From Lachnospiraceae bacterium (GTDB lineage Bacteria; Bacillota; Clostridia; Lachnospirales; Lachnospiraceae), in contig JAEFAR010000010.1 of NCBI GenBank assembly GCA_016287675.1, positions 1 to 62,403 of the forward strand: a stretch of 62,403 nt of DNA, written 5' to 3'. Under the pieces are notes generated by a model that ran no database searches, had not been told where the DNA came from, and worked only from the letters and a program-made list of their open reading frames with translations. Both the position numbers and the translations under genes were made by a program. Position 1 is the first letter of the stretch; each line of letters begins with the position of its first letter. Of this stretch, positions 17,824 through 27,500 are shown one piece after another.

Positions 17824-18843
17824 TTAGAACTTGCCTGCCTTAGCTGCTTCTTCGATGGAAACTGCTGTTGAAACTGTCATACCAACCATGGGGTTGTTAC
17901 CTGCGCCGATAAGGCCCATCATTTCAACGTGAGCGGGAACGGAAGAAGAACCTGCGAACTGAGCGTCAGAGTGCATACGTCCCATTGTATCTGTCATACC
18001 GTAGGAAGCAGGACCTGCTGCCATGTTATCGGGATGAAGTGTACGGCCTGTGCCGCCGCCGGATGCAACTGAGAAGTACTTCTTGCCTGCCTCGAGGCGC
18101 TCCTTCTTGTAGGTACCTGCAACAGGATGCTGGAATCTTGTGGGGTTGGTGGAGTTACCGGTGATGGAAACATCAACGTTCTCCTTCCACATGATGGCAA
18201 CGCCTTCGCAAACATCGTTTGCGCCGTAGCAGTTAACCTTTGCACGAGGGCTGTTAGCGTCCTTGGAGTAGCACTTTCTGCTTACTTCCTTTACTGTATT
18301 TGTATAAGGATCATACTGTGTCTCAACAAATGTGAAGCCGTTGATACGGGAAATGATCTGAGCAGCATCTTTTCCGAGACCGTTAAGGATGACACGGAGG
18401 GGCTTTTTACGAACCTTGTTAGCCTTCTCTGCGATACCGATAGCGCCTTCTGCTGCTGCGAAAGACTCGTGACCTGCAAGGAATGCGAAGCACTCTGTCT
18501 CTTCTTCAAGAAGCATCTTGCCAAGGTTACCGTGTCCGAGACCAACCTTACGTGTATCAGCTACGGAGCCGGGAATGCAGAAAGCCTGAAGTCCTTCACC
18601 GATTGCTGCTGCAGCTTCGGATGCCTTGCGGCAGTTCTTCTTGATGGCGATAGCTGCACCGACTGTATATGCCCACTTTGCATTTTCAAAACAGATGGGC
18701 TGGATGCCCTCGATGAGCTTGTATACATCGATTCCGGCAGCCATTGTGATATCCTTGCACTCTTCAATGGAAGAGATACCATACTTCTTTAACACTGCAA
18801 GAATTTGGGGCTCTCTTCTCTCATATGATTCAAATAATGCCAT
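17824..18843 (-). CDS. GGGtGRT protein, 339 aa
   Basis: The family is named for the motif seen here at residues 262-268 (GGGTGRT in FSVASGGGTGRTLHPDN). Other conserved-looking parts are GLGHGNLGKMLLEEETECFAFLAGHESFAAAEGAIGIAEKA, VILNGLGKDAAQIISRINGF and the C-terminal SSSVPAHVEMMGLIGAGNNPMVGMTVS. The protein is cytoplasmic, with eight or so cysteines and no membrane segment. The function is not established. The start at MALFESY (18843) has a GGAGG site; the longer frame would run into the preceding gene. It always seems to accompany a NifU-like protein, as here 16 bases upstream, pointing to an iron-sulfur-linked role (inference). Confidence 0.88.
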   Translation of the reverse strand: MALFESYERREPQILAVLKKYGISSIEECKDITMAAGIDVYKLIEGIQPICFENAKWAYTVGAAIAIKKNCRKASEAAAAIGEGLQAFCIPGSVADTRKVGLGHGNLGKMLLEEETECFAFLAGHESFAAAEGAIGIAEKANKVRKKPLRVILNGLGKDAAQIISRINGFTFVETQYDPYTNTVKEVSRKCYSKDANSPRAKVNCYGANDVCEGVAIMWKENVDVSITGNSTNPTRFQHPVAGTYKKERLEAGKKYFSVASGGGTGRTLHPDNMAAGPASYGMTDTMGRMHSDAQFAGSSSVPAHVEMMGLIGAGNNPMVGMTVSTAVSIEEAAKAGKF

Positions 18844-18859
18844 TTTTAGTTCCTCCTTC

Positions 18860-19552
18860 TTACTCGTGTCTGGGATCAATGAAACGAACCGCATCAGCAA
18901 CTCTTCCGTACTGGCCGGATGCCTTCTGAAGAGCTGTGTTTGCATCGTCGCCCTTCTTGATGAAGTCCATCATCTTGCCGAAGTTTACGTACTTGTAGCC
19001 GATGATCTCATCGTTCTCATCAAGAGCAAGGTCTGTGATGTAACCGTCTGTAAGCTCGAGGTAACGAGGTCCCTTGTCAAGAGTTCCGTAGGTTGTACCG
19101 ATCATGGAACGTGTGCCCTTACCGAGATCCTCAAGACCTGCACCGATCTGAAGACCGCCCTCGGAGAATGCACTCTGTGTTCTTCCGTATACGATCTGAA
19201 GGAAAAGCTCTCTCATAGCTGTGTTGATAGCGTCGCACACAAGGTCTGTATTGAGAGCCTCTAAAATAGTAAGTCCGGGAAGAATCTCTGCTGCCATAGC
19301 TGCAGAATGAGTCATACCGGAGCATCCGATTGTTTCAACAAGCGCTTCCTGAATAATACCGTCTTTTACATTAAGTGAAAGTTTGCATGTTCCCTGCTGA
19401 GGTGCACACCAGCCGATGCCGTGTGTATAGCCGGAAATATCCTCAACCTTCTTAGCCTGTACCCACTTTGCCTCTTCGGGGATAGGCGCTGCGCCATGAT
19501 GTACCCCCTGATGAACAGGGCACATGTTTTTAACTTCTGTTGAGTAGATCAT
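18860..19552 (-). CDS. NifU-like iron-sulfur scaffold protein, 230 aa
   Basis: The protein resembles the NifU/IscU N-terminal scaffold fold. C49 and C56 (GWCAPQQGTCKL), C77 (IGCSGMTHSAAMAAEI) and C106 (TDLVCDAI) are candidate cluster ligands; the GCSGMTHS element parallels GCG-A-SSS of IscU. The last 90 residues (YLELTDGYITDLALDENDEIIGYKYVNFGKMMDFI) are an extra domain seen with GGGtGRT partners. GGAGG precedes the start. It would assemble or hold an Fe-S cluster for the GGGtGRT protein. This is inference from the pairing. Confidence 0.82.
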   Translation of the reverse strand: MIYSTEVKNMCPVHQGVHHGAAPIPEEAKWVQAKKVEDISGYTHGIGWCAPQQGTCKLSLNVKDGIIQEALVETIGCSGMTHSAAMAAEILPGLTILEALNTDLVCDAINTAMRELFLQIVYGRTQSAFSEGGLQIGAGLEDLGKGTRSMIGTTYGTLDKGPRYLELTDGYITDLALDENDEIIGYKYVNFGKMMDFIKKGDDANTALQKASGQYGRVADAVRFIDPRHE

Positions 19553-19619
19553 ATAATCCTCCTTATAAAATCGTGGCTTCCTAAAACCTTAAAAAATATA
19601 GCACAGAATTATGTTTTTT

Positions 19620-19647
19620 ACAATAAAATAAGTTAAAAGCTTGTCAA
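19620..19647 (-). promoter_or_regulatory. Probable promoter of the NifU-like/GGGtGRT operon
   Basis: TTGACA (19647-19642) with TATTGT 16 bp further on the minus strand, about 70 bases before the start. Confidence 0.45.
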
Positions 19648-19728
19648 ACTTTTTATCCCTCTTATTTATCGGACAGTTTCCAAAACTTTAATAAATATAA
19701 AGAATATATCAAATGTCTTTTTTAATGA

Positions 19729-19757
19729 TTGAAAGCACTGCGTAAAGTTGATAAAAT
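19729..19757 (+). promoter_or_regulatory. Promoter of the binding protein-chemoreceptor pair
   Basis: TTGAAA (19729-19734) and TAAAAT (19752-19757) with a 17-bp spacer, a good sigma-A match 33 bases before the lipoprotein ATG. Confidence 0.65.
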
Positions 19758-19789
19758 TCAGAAAAATCTTACTATGGGAGAGTGGCGCT

Positions 19790-21064
19790 ATGTGCAAAAA
19801 AATAACATCATTTTTATTAGCAACAGCTCTATTGTCTTTACTTCTCACAGGTTGCGGATCATCCGTCAGCCCCGATTCCCCCACCCCTTCTGCCGAAAGC
19901 CCAAAAAGCGGAAAAGTTACCCTTGAAGTGTGGGGTTCCGAAGAAGACGAGGCTTTGATAAACGAAATAATCAAAAGCTTTAAAGCTGAATACTCAGGGC
20001 AGGCAGATTTTGACATAACCTATGAAGCCCATTCGGAAGCCAACTGCAAGGACAATGTTCTGGGGGACGTTCTTAATGCCCCGGATGTTTTTACATTTGC
20101 GGATGATCAGCTAATGGTACTGGTTGCTTCAGGTGTGTTAAAGGAAGTCAAGAATTCCTCCGCCATCTCTTCCAGAAACCTGAAAGCTGCAAGCGACGCA
20201 GCGACAGTGGGCGGCAAACTATATGCCTACCCGCTTACTGCCGACAATGGTTACTTTCTCTTTTACAACAAAGCTTATTTAAGCGACGCAGATGTACAGA
20301 CCATGGACAGGCTGCTTGAAGTAGCCGCTTCCAAAGGCAAACAGGTCTTTATGGACATTACCTCAGGATGGTACCTCTATTCATTTTTCGGTAATACCGA
20401 CATGGAGATCGGGTTAAAGGATGACGGTCTCAGCACCTACTGCAACTGGAACGCCAAATACACAAACATTACGGGAAAAGACGTTGCGGAAGGGCTTCTT
20501 AAGATCGGTAAGAACAAAGCGTTTTCCGCCACCGCTGCCAACGGCTTTACAAAAGACGCGGCAAATGATGTGTTTATTGCCGGCGTAAGCGGCATATGGG
20601 ACGAAAGTGCGATAAAAGAAGCATGGGGCAACAATTACGCAGCCACCAAGCTTCCCACATACACAGTGGCAGGAAAGCAGGTACAGCTTTCGAGTTATGC
20701 CGGCTACAAACTCGTGGGAGTCAATTCCTATTCCGAAAACTACGACTGGGCCTGCACCTTTGCAGACTGGATGACAAACGAAAAGAACCAGACTCTGAGA
20801 TTTGAAATGAGAGGCCAGGGTCCTTCCAACACAAACTCCTCCCGCGTGGGTGCGGTAGCTGAATCCAAAGCGCTTCAGGCTTTGCAGAAGCAAGCGGAAT
20901 TCTCATCGCTTCAAAGAGTCGGATCCACCTATTGGGGTCCTTCAGGATCCTTCGGGTACATTATGAGTCAGGGAAATCCCTCCGGAAAAGATCTTCAGGT
21001 ACTTTTGAACGAGATGGTTTACGGTATCACAGGTGAAGAGACCACCGGCGATGCCCCTCAATGA
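19790..21064 (+). CDS. MalE-like sugar-binding lipoprotein, 424 aa
   Basis: Signal peptide MCKKITSFLLATALLSLLLTGCGSS with lipobox LLTGC, then a family-1 solute-binding fold: VTLEVWGSEEDEALINEIIKSF, DVFTFADDQLMVLVASGVL, YPLTADNGYFLFYNKAYL and GVSGIWDESAI. The chain resembles maltose/maltodextrin-binding proteins in length and layout. The start at 19790 has a GAGAG site; a start 14 codons earlier adds a useless N-terminus. No transport permease follows. The next gene, 36 bases on, is a chemoreceptor, so this protein probably captures a sugar and presents it to the receptor, as MalE does to Tar. Confidence 0.85.
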   Translation: MCKKITSFLLATALLSLLLTGCGSSVSPDSPTPSAESPKSGKVTLEVWGSEEDEALINEIIKSFKAEYSGQADFDITYEAHSEANCKDNVLGDVLNAPDVFTFADDQLMVLVASGVLKEVKNSSAISSRNLKAASDAATVGGKLYAYPLTADNGYFLFYNKAYLSDADVQTMDRLLEVAASKGKQVFMDITSGWYLYSFFGNTDMEIGLKDDGLSTYCNWNAKYTNITGKDVAEGLLKIGKNKAFSATAANGFTKDAANDVFIAGVSGIWDESAIKEAWGNNYAATKLPTYTVAGKQVQLSSYAGYKLVGVNSYSENYDWACTFADWMTNEKNQTLRFEMRGQGPSNTNSSRVGAVAESKALQALQKQAEFSSLQRVGSTYWGPSGSFGYIMSQGNPSGKDLQVLLNEMVYGITGEETTGDAPQ

Positions 21065-21099
21065 CCGGTTAAAAAATAATAAGAATTAGGAGAATGCAT

Positions 21100-22827
21100 A
21101 TGAAAAAAAAGCTGAGTATTCGAGTTATGATGTTGGGACCGGTTCTTGCATTGGGGCTCATTTCCGTCCTTTCCAACGTTATCACGATGTCCAATCTGAG
21201 AAGAGTCAACAATATCGCAAGAGATATCTCAGATGAATCCCTTGTGGCCATCACAGAGCTGGACACCATCGGTCAGACGGCAAAAACAATACACACACTC
21301 GCTCTTTCCCACATCGTCGCTACAGATTTTGAAACAATGACGTCAGTCGTCGGAAAAATAGAAGCTGAGGAAGATAAGCTCTATTCCGCGATCATAGATT
21401 TTAAAAAGTACGAAAACGCAAGCATATCAAACAACTACAACAGCATGCTGAAGGATTACAAAAACTTTAAGGATTCAATACGTATCCTCCTTGCCCAAAG
21501 CGCCGATCAGAAGACGAAGGAAGCCTACTCCACAGCTAACGGTGCGGTTGCCGACAATGCCCGGAGTCTGAACGGTAACATCGATGCCATAATCTCATCC
21601 ATCGGAGCATCCGCCACCTCGGAAAGAGAATCCCTGGTAACGGTTTACAGATCGGCTAACATTGTTTCCATGATACTGATCCTGTTAAGTGTCGCATCCG
21701 TCCTTGTAGCCATGTTTGTGGTTCTGATCCTGGTTGTACGTCCTGTAATAACCTCGAAGAAAGAGCTTATGGATATCATAGATGGCATAAACAACCGTAA
21801 GGGCGATCTCACCAAACGTGTTTCCATCAGTTCTGCCGATGAGATCGGAGCGCTCAGCAGCGGTATCAACGCATTCATTGAACGCCTGCAGTCTATATTC
21901 ACAATACTTAAAAAAGAATCTTCCACACTTGAAGAAGTGGTAAACGACGTTCTCGGAAGCGTTCAGACATCAAAAGACAGTGCCTCGGATCTATATGCCT
22001 CTACGGAAGAGCTTTCCGCAACAATGCAGGAGGTGGCATCCAGTGCCGCAAAGATCAACCGTCACACTGATTCCGTAAAAGACGAAGTCTCCGAAATGGC
22101 TGTAAAGAGCAATGAGATCAATGAATTCTCCAGATCCATGAAGGAACACGCCAATGAAATGGAGCACTCGGCAAGGGCAAATATGGATGAGACCAACGCC
22201 AAGGTTGAGACCATCCTTTTAAACCTCAATAAGGCCATACAGGACAGCCGGAACGTGGATCAGGTAAACTCTCTGACCGGAGACATCATGAACATCGCCA
22301 GTCAGACAAACCTTCTTTCACTGAACGCTTCCATTGAAGCCGCACGCGCGGGTGAAGCAGGCAGAGGCTTTGCGGTCGTTGCATCAGAGATCGGAAAACT
22401 TGCGGAAGACAGCAGTCACACCGCAGCAAACATTCAGGAGATCAACTCCGTAGTCATCAACGCCGTACATAATCTCGAACAAAGCGCCAATGATCTTGTT
22501 GCTTACATGCAGAATTCCATCCTTCCCGAATTTGCCGAATTTGTCAAGGGCGGTGAAAAGTATCGCGAAAATGCGGACAGGATTGAATCCGTAATGACTT
22601 CGTTCACAGCCAAAACGGAAGGTCTGAAGCAATCCTTCGATGAAATTGCGGAGTCCATATCCAACATCACAACTGCGATAGACGAGGGTGTTAAGGGTGT
22701 CAGCAATGCAGCTGCAAGCACTCAGGACCTCGTAAACGATATGGACAGGATCAAGACCAGAATGGACGACAACCAGCGGATCGCCGGTGAACTTGACAAC
22801 GAAACGGCCATATTCACAAAGATCTAA
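21100..22827 (+). CDS. Methyl-accepting chemotaxis protein, 575 aa
   Basis: Layout: membrane helix at about 8-30, an extracellular helical sensor domain to about 185, a second membrane helix ([26 protein letters not shown]), a HAMP domain ([31 protein letters not shown]) and the cytoplasmic signalling bundle with the conserved tip [38 protein letters not shown]. The start at 21100 is chosen because AGGAG lies seven bases before it; the ATG at 21094 is too close. The sensor is small (about 155 residues), fitting a receptor that senses a binding protein and not the free ligand. It relays to CheA/CheW elsewhere. Confidence 0.93.
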   Translation: MKKKLSIRVMMLGPVLALGLISVLSNVITMSNLRRVNNIARDISDESLVAITELDTIGQTAKTIHTLALSHIVATDFETMTSVVGKIEAEEDKLYSAIIDFKKYENASISNNYNSMLKDYKNFKDSIRILLAQSADQKTKEAYSTANGAVADNARSLNGNIDAIISSIGASATSERESLVTVYRSANIVSMILILLSVASVLVAMFVVLILVVRPVITSKKELMDIIDGINNRKGDLTKRVSISSADEIGALSSGINAFIERLQSIFTILKKESSTLEEVVNDVLGSVQTSKDSASDLYASTEELSATMQEVASSAAKINRHTDSVKDEVSEMAVKSNEINEFSRSMKEHANEMEHSARANMDETNAKVETILLNLNKAIQDSRNVDQVNSLTGDIMNIASQTNLLSLNASIEAARAGEAGRGFAVVASEIGKLAEDSSHTAANIQEINSVVINAVHNLEQSANDLVAYMQNSILPEFAEFVKGGEKYRENADRIESVMTSFTAKTEGLKQSFDEIAESISNITTAIDEGVKGVSNAAASTQDLVNDMDRIKTRMDDNQRIAGELDNETAIFTKI

Positions 22828-22847
22828 GCTGACCAACAACATATTAT

Positions 22848-22901
22848 AAAAACTGCCGATCCGGATTTCTTTTGGAATCCCATAGGATCGGCAGTTTTTT
22901 T
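22848..22901. terminator. Strong bidirectional terminator
   Basis: AAAAACTGCCGATCC and GGATCGGCAGTTTTTTT form a long stem around a 22-base loop with T-runs on both strands. It ends the chemoreceptor operon and overlaps the stop codon of the convergent PPC-domain gene. Confidence 0.92.
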
Positions 22902-23322
22902 AGAACTCAAAAAGATTCAATCCCGTCTCTTTTTCATCAAGCTTTCTTTCGATCGTTCCCTTAACCGTCTTAACAAACATCTCACATGTGGCAGATATCC
23001 TGCATTCGTTCAGATGACCTCCGAGAACGGTCATGTCTTCTTTGCAGACGTTTATGTGCAAATGGATGTAAGTCTCTCCGTTTTTTGTGGAAACATTCCC
23101 CAGAAGGGACGTGATCTCCATAGGTTCGTCAATTGTGTTCCTGTGGTACTCACGTTTTGCCACATCATAGAGTCCGATAACAACATGATCCGACGCTCCG
23201 ATGGCTTCCACTGAAGCTGCCTTGATCCCTTCCTTCTTGCAAAGCTCCGTGAGCTTTTCGATCACCTCTTCACCGCGGTTGATCCGCACAACAAATGTAT
23301 CGTCGAATTTCCTGTATTCCAT
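22900..23322 (-). CDS. PPC/DUF296-domain protein, 140 aa
   Basis: A complete single PPC (DUF296) domain: FVVRINRGEEVIEKLTELCKKEGIKAASVEAIGASDHVVIGLYD, then EPMEITSLLGNVSTKNGETYIHLHINV and MTVLGGHLNECRISATCEMFV. The three histidines (HLH and GGHL) are the conserved metal- or ligand-site residues of this trimeric family. Some relatives bind DNA through an added AT-hook, which is absent here, so a small-molecule or regulatory role is more likely. Its start has GGAGG. Stands alone. Confidence 0.85.
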   Translation of the reverse strand: MEYRKFDDTFVVRINRGEEVIEKLTELCKKEGIKAASVEAIGASDHVVIGLYDVAKREYHRNTIDEPMEITSLLGNVSTKNGETYIHLHINVCKEDMTVLGGHLNECRISATCEMFVKTVKGTIERKLDEKETGLNLFEF

Positions 23323-23340
23323 GGTTTACCTCCGAATTTT

Positions 23341-23368
23341 GACACCTTGGGGACGGGGTTATGGTGTC
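23341..23368. repeat. GACACC palindrome element
   Basis: GACACC (23341-23346) and GGTGTC (23363-23368) flank GGGGACGGGGTTAT. The block at 23349-23368 is nearly the inverse of 12060-12079. It occupies the short promoter-side gap of the PPC gene and looks like an interspersed repeat. Confidence 0.5.
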
Positions 23369-23435
23369 ATTTTTCTTTTAAGTTATACTTTATATTGCGG
23401 AATGTCAACCTCTGCAAAAAAGAAATGGGGCGGGG

Positions 23436-24536
23436 TCATTTTGAGCACAAAACCGCGATCTCGGCGATGGCGCTGTGCGTTAAGAGCAGGCGATCATCGT
23501 TATTGTTGTCCCTGTAACCGCAGACAAGATCGTGAGGCAAAAGCCCTTCGGGGCTCATGAAGCAAACGGCGTCATCAATGCTCTCTCCCAGCATCTTCAT
23601 GTACTCTTTCTCGTTTTCGCATCCGAGATCCATGAGTGCGCTCCAGCCTTCCGCAAGTATCGCGGTAAACCATCTGAAATCCCTGAAGTAGAGCTTTCCG
23701 CTCTTTTCATCCTTCCTGAGAAAGGCATCATAGGCAGCTTTGGAAGTTGCTTTCGCATCTTCGAGATACTTATCCTCTCCCGTGATCCTGTAAAGCTCAA
23801 GATCCACAAGGATCATGCTTCCGCTGTTATAGCCGTACATGTCCTTATTGACTTCACCGTTTCTCCTCTTCCCGTTTTCGATCAGAGTGTGGATCCCGTT
23901 GTAGTAAACCTTTGTAACAGGATCCTGCATGATCTTGCAGAAATCATGGAAACGATAGGCCCAGTCAAGGTAATGTTTCTTCCCCGTAAGCCTGTAAAGC
24001 ATAGCGCTGATCAAGGACGAGCAGGCATTTGCCGAAAGTCCTCTTTCCAGCTCCTGGGCTGTGGCATTATCCGTGAGGCCGTTTTCATTCCATACAACGC
24101 CTCCCAGTTCCTCATTCCATCCGGTATAGACATAATCCGCCACCTTTTCGGCTTCCTCCAGATAGAAGGGATCATGGAAAACTTCGTAGGCAAAAAGGTA
24201 GTTTCTCGCGGTCCAGATGTTGTCATCAAAGAAGCAGTCGCTGTGTCCTCCGTTGATCTCGCTGCCTCTTTCCGAATGATATTTCACAGGTTTTCCCTGC
24301 CCGGGTTTTGTTCTGTAATAGGCGAACGCATCAACATATGACTTAAACTTATCCTTAAGGGGATACCCTGCTTTTACAGCTTGATAGAGCATTCCCGTAG
24401 CCGCAAAGTAAGACCACAGAAAGCATGTATCCCTGTCGCCATCCCTTACGGGGAAGAATTCTCTGAAGCTCTTGTCATCCAAAGCAAAGCATTTTAATGT
24501 GTTTTCGATCAGATCGTTTGCAAATCTCTTATCCAT
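23436..24536 (-). CDS. GH76-family alpha-1,6-mannanase-like protein, 366 aa
   Basis: The sequence has the alpha/alpha-barrel pattern of glycoside hydrolase family 76. The adjacent aspartates D104-D105 in CFFDDNIWTARNYLFAYEVFHDPFYLEEAEKVADYV are the candidate catalytic pair. GGVVWNENG, LSANACSSLISAMLYRLTGKKHYLDWAYRFHDF and YGYNSGSMILVDLELYRITGEDKYLEDA are further family features. There is no signal peptide, so it should act in the cytoplasm on imported oligomannosides. The start at 24536 has GAGGTGA. It lies 24 bases after the GH92 gene and is one operon with it. Assignment is from motifs; specificity is inferred. Confidence 0.72.
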   Translation of the reverse strand: MDKRFANDLIENTLKCFALDDKSFREFFPVRDGDRDTCFLWSYFAATGMLYQAVKAGYPLKDKFKSYVDAFAYYRTKPGQGKPVKYHSERGSEINGGHSDCFFDDNIWTARNYLFAYEVFHDPFYLEEAEKVADYVYTGWNEELGGVVWNENGLTDNATAQELERGLSANACSSLISAMLYRLTGKKHYLDWAYRFHDFCKIMQDPVTKVYYNGIHTLIENGKRRNGEVNKDMYGYNSGSMILVDLELYRITGEDKYLEDAKATSKAAYDAFLRKDEKSGKLYFRDFRWFTAILAEGWSALMDLGCENEKEYMKMLGESIDDAVCFMSPEGLLPHDLVCGYRDNNNDDRLLLTHSAIAEIAVLCSK

Positions 24537-24560
24537 TTCGTCACCTCGTATTTTCACAGA

Positions 24561-27500
24561 TCATTTATCTGTTCCCAGTAATTCCAGTTCCGCCACGGTC
24601 CCTGCGGAAATATCCAGGCGGTAGTACTTGTAAACTCCCTGTTTTTCCTTCGCTACAGCAAAAGGCTGTGTGTATCTGTCCGTCAATGCGGTAACGCCCG
24701 TTCTTCTGTCGAGTTCAACCCAGGATTCGCCGTCATTCGAGCCGTACAGTCCCACTTCCGAAGGCATATTTTTCTTCTCCACGCAGGAAACCGTGTAGAT
24801 CCGCACTTCTGTTCCCTTGGGGTCGTAAATGTAAACGGAAGTATCGCCCTTAAGCACAGCCTTTGAATTTGAAGTGTCATCAAACAGTTTCGCGGCGTCC
24901 TTCGGATCTGCGCTTGTCCACAGCTGCCTCGTTCCGGCAAGTTCTGCATTAAATCCGCTTCCTGCCTCGATCCCCTTCGTAACATCAATCGCAGGCTGAG
25001 GCACCTGAGCCGCACTTTCCGAAACGGATGTGGGAAGATCGTTCTCTGCCGTGCCCCATCCGTTCTCATCGTATCTGTCCGAAAGCACGTATACGATCTC
25101 GGTTGTGTTCAAAAGATCCTTGTGAGTAATGTAATTCTTTGTGTAGTTGATCTCTTTGCCGTCCTTTGTTTTAAGGATCATCATTTCGATATAGATGTTC
25201 TTTTCGGAGAAATTCCTGCAGCTCACCTTAATGTCACCGCTCTCCAGGTGAAGGGTGTAGCTTTCGAACAGAGGTGTGGTGATAATGTATTCTCCGCTGC
25301 CCATGTTCAATGGATAAAGTCCTAAAGCCGATAAGATGTACCAGCCCGACATTTCCCCGTTGTCTTCGTCTCCCGGATAGCCCTGTCCGATGGCGGAGCC
25401 CGTAAAGCATCTGTTCAGAGCTTTACGTACCACTTCGGCCGTTTTATAGGGCGCGCCTGCGTAGGCATACATGTAAGGCATATGGTGAGCGGGCTGATTT
25501 GAAAGATGGAACTCTCCGAGACGTAATTCCCTTGCTTCTACCATCTCATGGATGTTGCCCACCTGCAGATCCGAGGGCGCAAATCCGAACGCCTCATCCA
25601 GTTTTTCCTTAAGGGCTTTTCGTCCGCCGTAAAGAGCAGCCAGCCCGTTACCGTCAAAAGGCACCGAGAAAGCCATGCACCAGCCGGATGTTTCGGTGTA
25701 ATCGCCCCACCATGCATGAGGATCGTACTGTGCTTCGGGAGCGTATCTGAAATCTCCCTTTTTGTTCTTGCCGATAAAGAATCCGTGTGCTTCGTCAAAG
25801 TAGTTTACATAGTAGCGGCAACGGTTTATGTAGTATTCGTAGATATCGCGATCACCCCTTGCAAGCGCCATCATTGCCACACCGTAGTCGTTTATGTATC
25901 CTTCCATTCCCCAGGAAAGTCCCTGATCGTCTTCCAAAGGCATATAGCCCAGGAAGATGGAATGATCGAGGCCCGCTCTTCCGCCGTTCGTCAGATTGGG
26001 GGATACCGCAGCTCCGTTTTGCAAAGCGGATCTGTATGCTGTCTCGTCATCAAATAATATGCCTTTGGCGATGGCATCCGCAAAAACCACATCCGAGTTT
26101 GTACCGACCATGGAGTTAGTGCCTGCGGGCGCTATCCATCTCGGAACCCATCCGTTATTGTCCGCGGCGTGCTGCACTATACCGTTTAACAGCCTTGACG
26201 CTCCCGTGGGCATGAACAGGTAATAGGCTGCCCAGGCGGTGCGATAAGTGTCCCAAAAACCGTTATTTGCATAGAGATAGCCCTCTTTCACCTTACCGCC
26301 GTTGTAAACCTCAGCATGAACGATCTTTTCCTTTTCATTTGTCCCTTCATTCTCCCAATAGGATGTGGGATAGGCAAACAGGCGATACATGGAAGAGTAG
26401 AATGTGATCAGTTCCTCTTCCGAAGCCTTCGGTATCTCAACGGTGCCGAGCTTCTTCTCCCATATGCTCTGCGCATCGGAAAGTACATCGTCAAATTTCT
26501 TCCCCGCAGGGATCTCCAGCTCAAGGTTGTGCTTTGCCTGCTCGTTGGAAATGTAGGATGTGGCAAACTTGAAAGTAACCTCGGTAGTACCTTTTTCAAA
26601 GGTAGCTATGGCTCCCTTGTGCCCGATCACGGAAGTCGAAACGGGTTTACAATCCACAAATTCTCCGTAAACAAAGAGCTGGTTTGAACCTCTCGCACAG
26701 TCATCCGACACAGCGTTGAACACCGCACCTTCTTCCCTGAAGCGGAATGATCCTTCTGCTTTATAACAGTCAAACAGTACCGAAGTGTTCTCGGCATCCT
26801 TCGGGAAGAGCATCCTCACGTAGATCCCGTGATCCGTGACCGTAGTCTCCATGTTCACGCCGGATGCGGGAGTCCCCTCTTCCAGCTTAACCGAATAATA
26901 ATGTGCCTTGGCATTCTCATTCTCATGTTTGAAAAGAGATGCCTGCCTGCCCTTTGCTCCGAGAGTGATGTCTTCGTAGGTCAGGACATCCTCCGCATTA
27001 AGAGTCGTACTCGCCATTACTCCCCAGGTTCCGTGATCTCCCACCCAATTTGAAGCCACGTGCTCCACGGAAAGGCAATAAAGCTTGTCGGTGTCAGCGC
27101 TGTAGTAATAGGGCTGGCCGCTTCCCGGAGCAGTAATGGGCGACATGAAATTGAAGCCCTGAGGAAGGGTGACTCCCGGACAGGTGAGTCCTCTGGAAAA
27201 GCCCCCCGTCGCGTTGGTTCCTCTCAGAATGTTCACGTAATCGGTCAAATGTGCATATGTTTTCTCTTTCGCATCGTAGATCTTCAGATCATCAAAATAG
27301 GTCCTGAAGTTGGAAGGCGAACACTTTTGTGAGTTTTCGTAATAAAGAACGACTTTATCGATCGTCTTTTCCGCCGCAACTTCACCGATCTTACAGGTCA
27401 CCTTGTTCCATTGGTTTGAATACAGTTTGCAGCTCTCTGCCTGAGCATCCGGGTTCATCTCCGTTCCGAGTCCGTCCTTTGCCTTAAGCTCGGAAAGACG

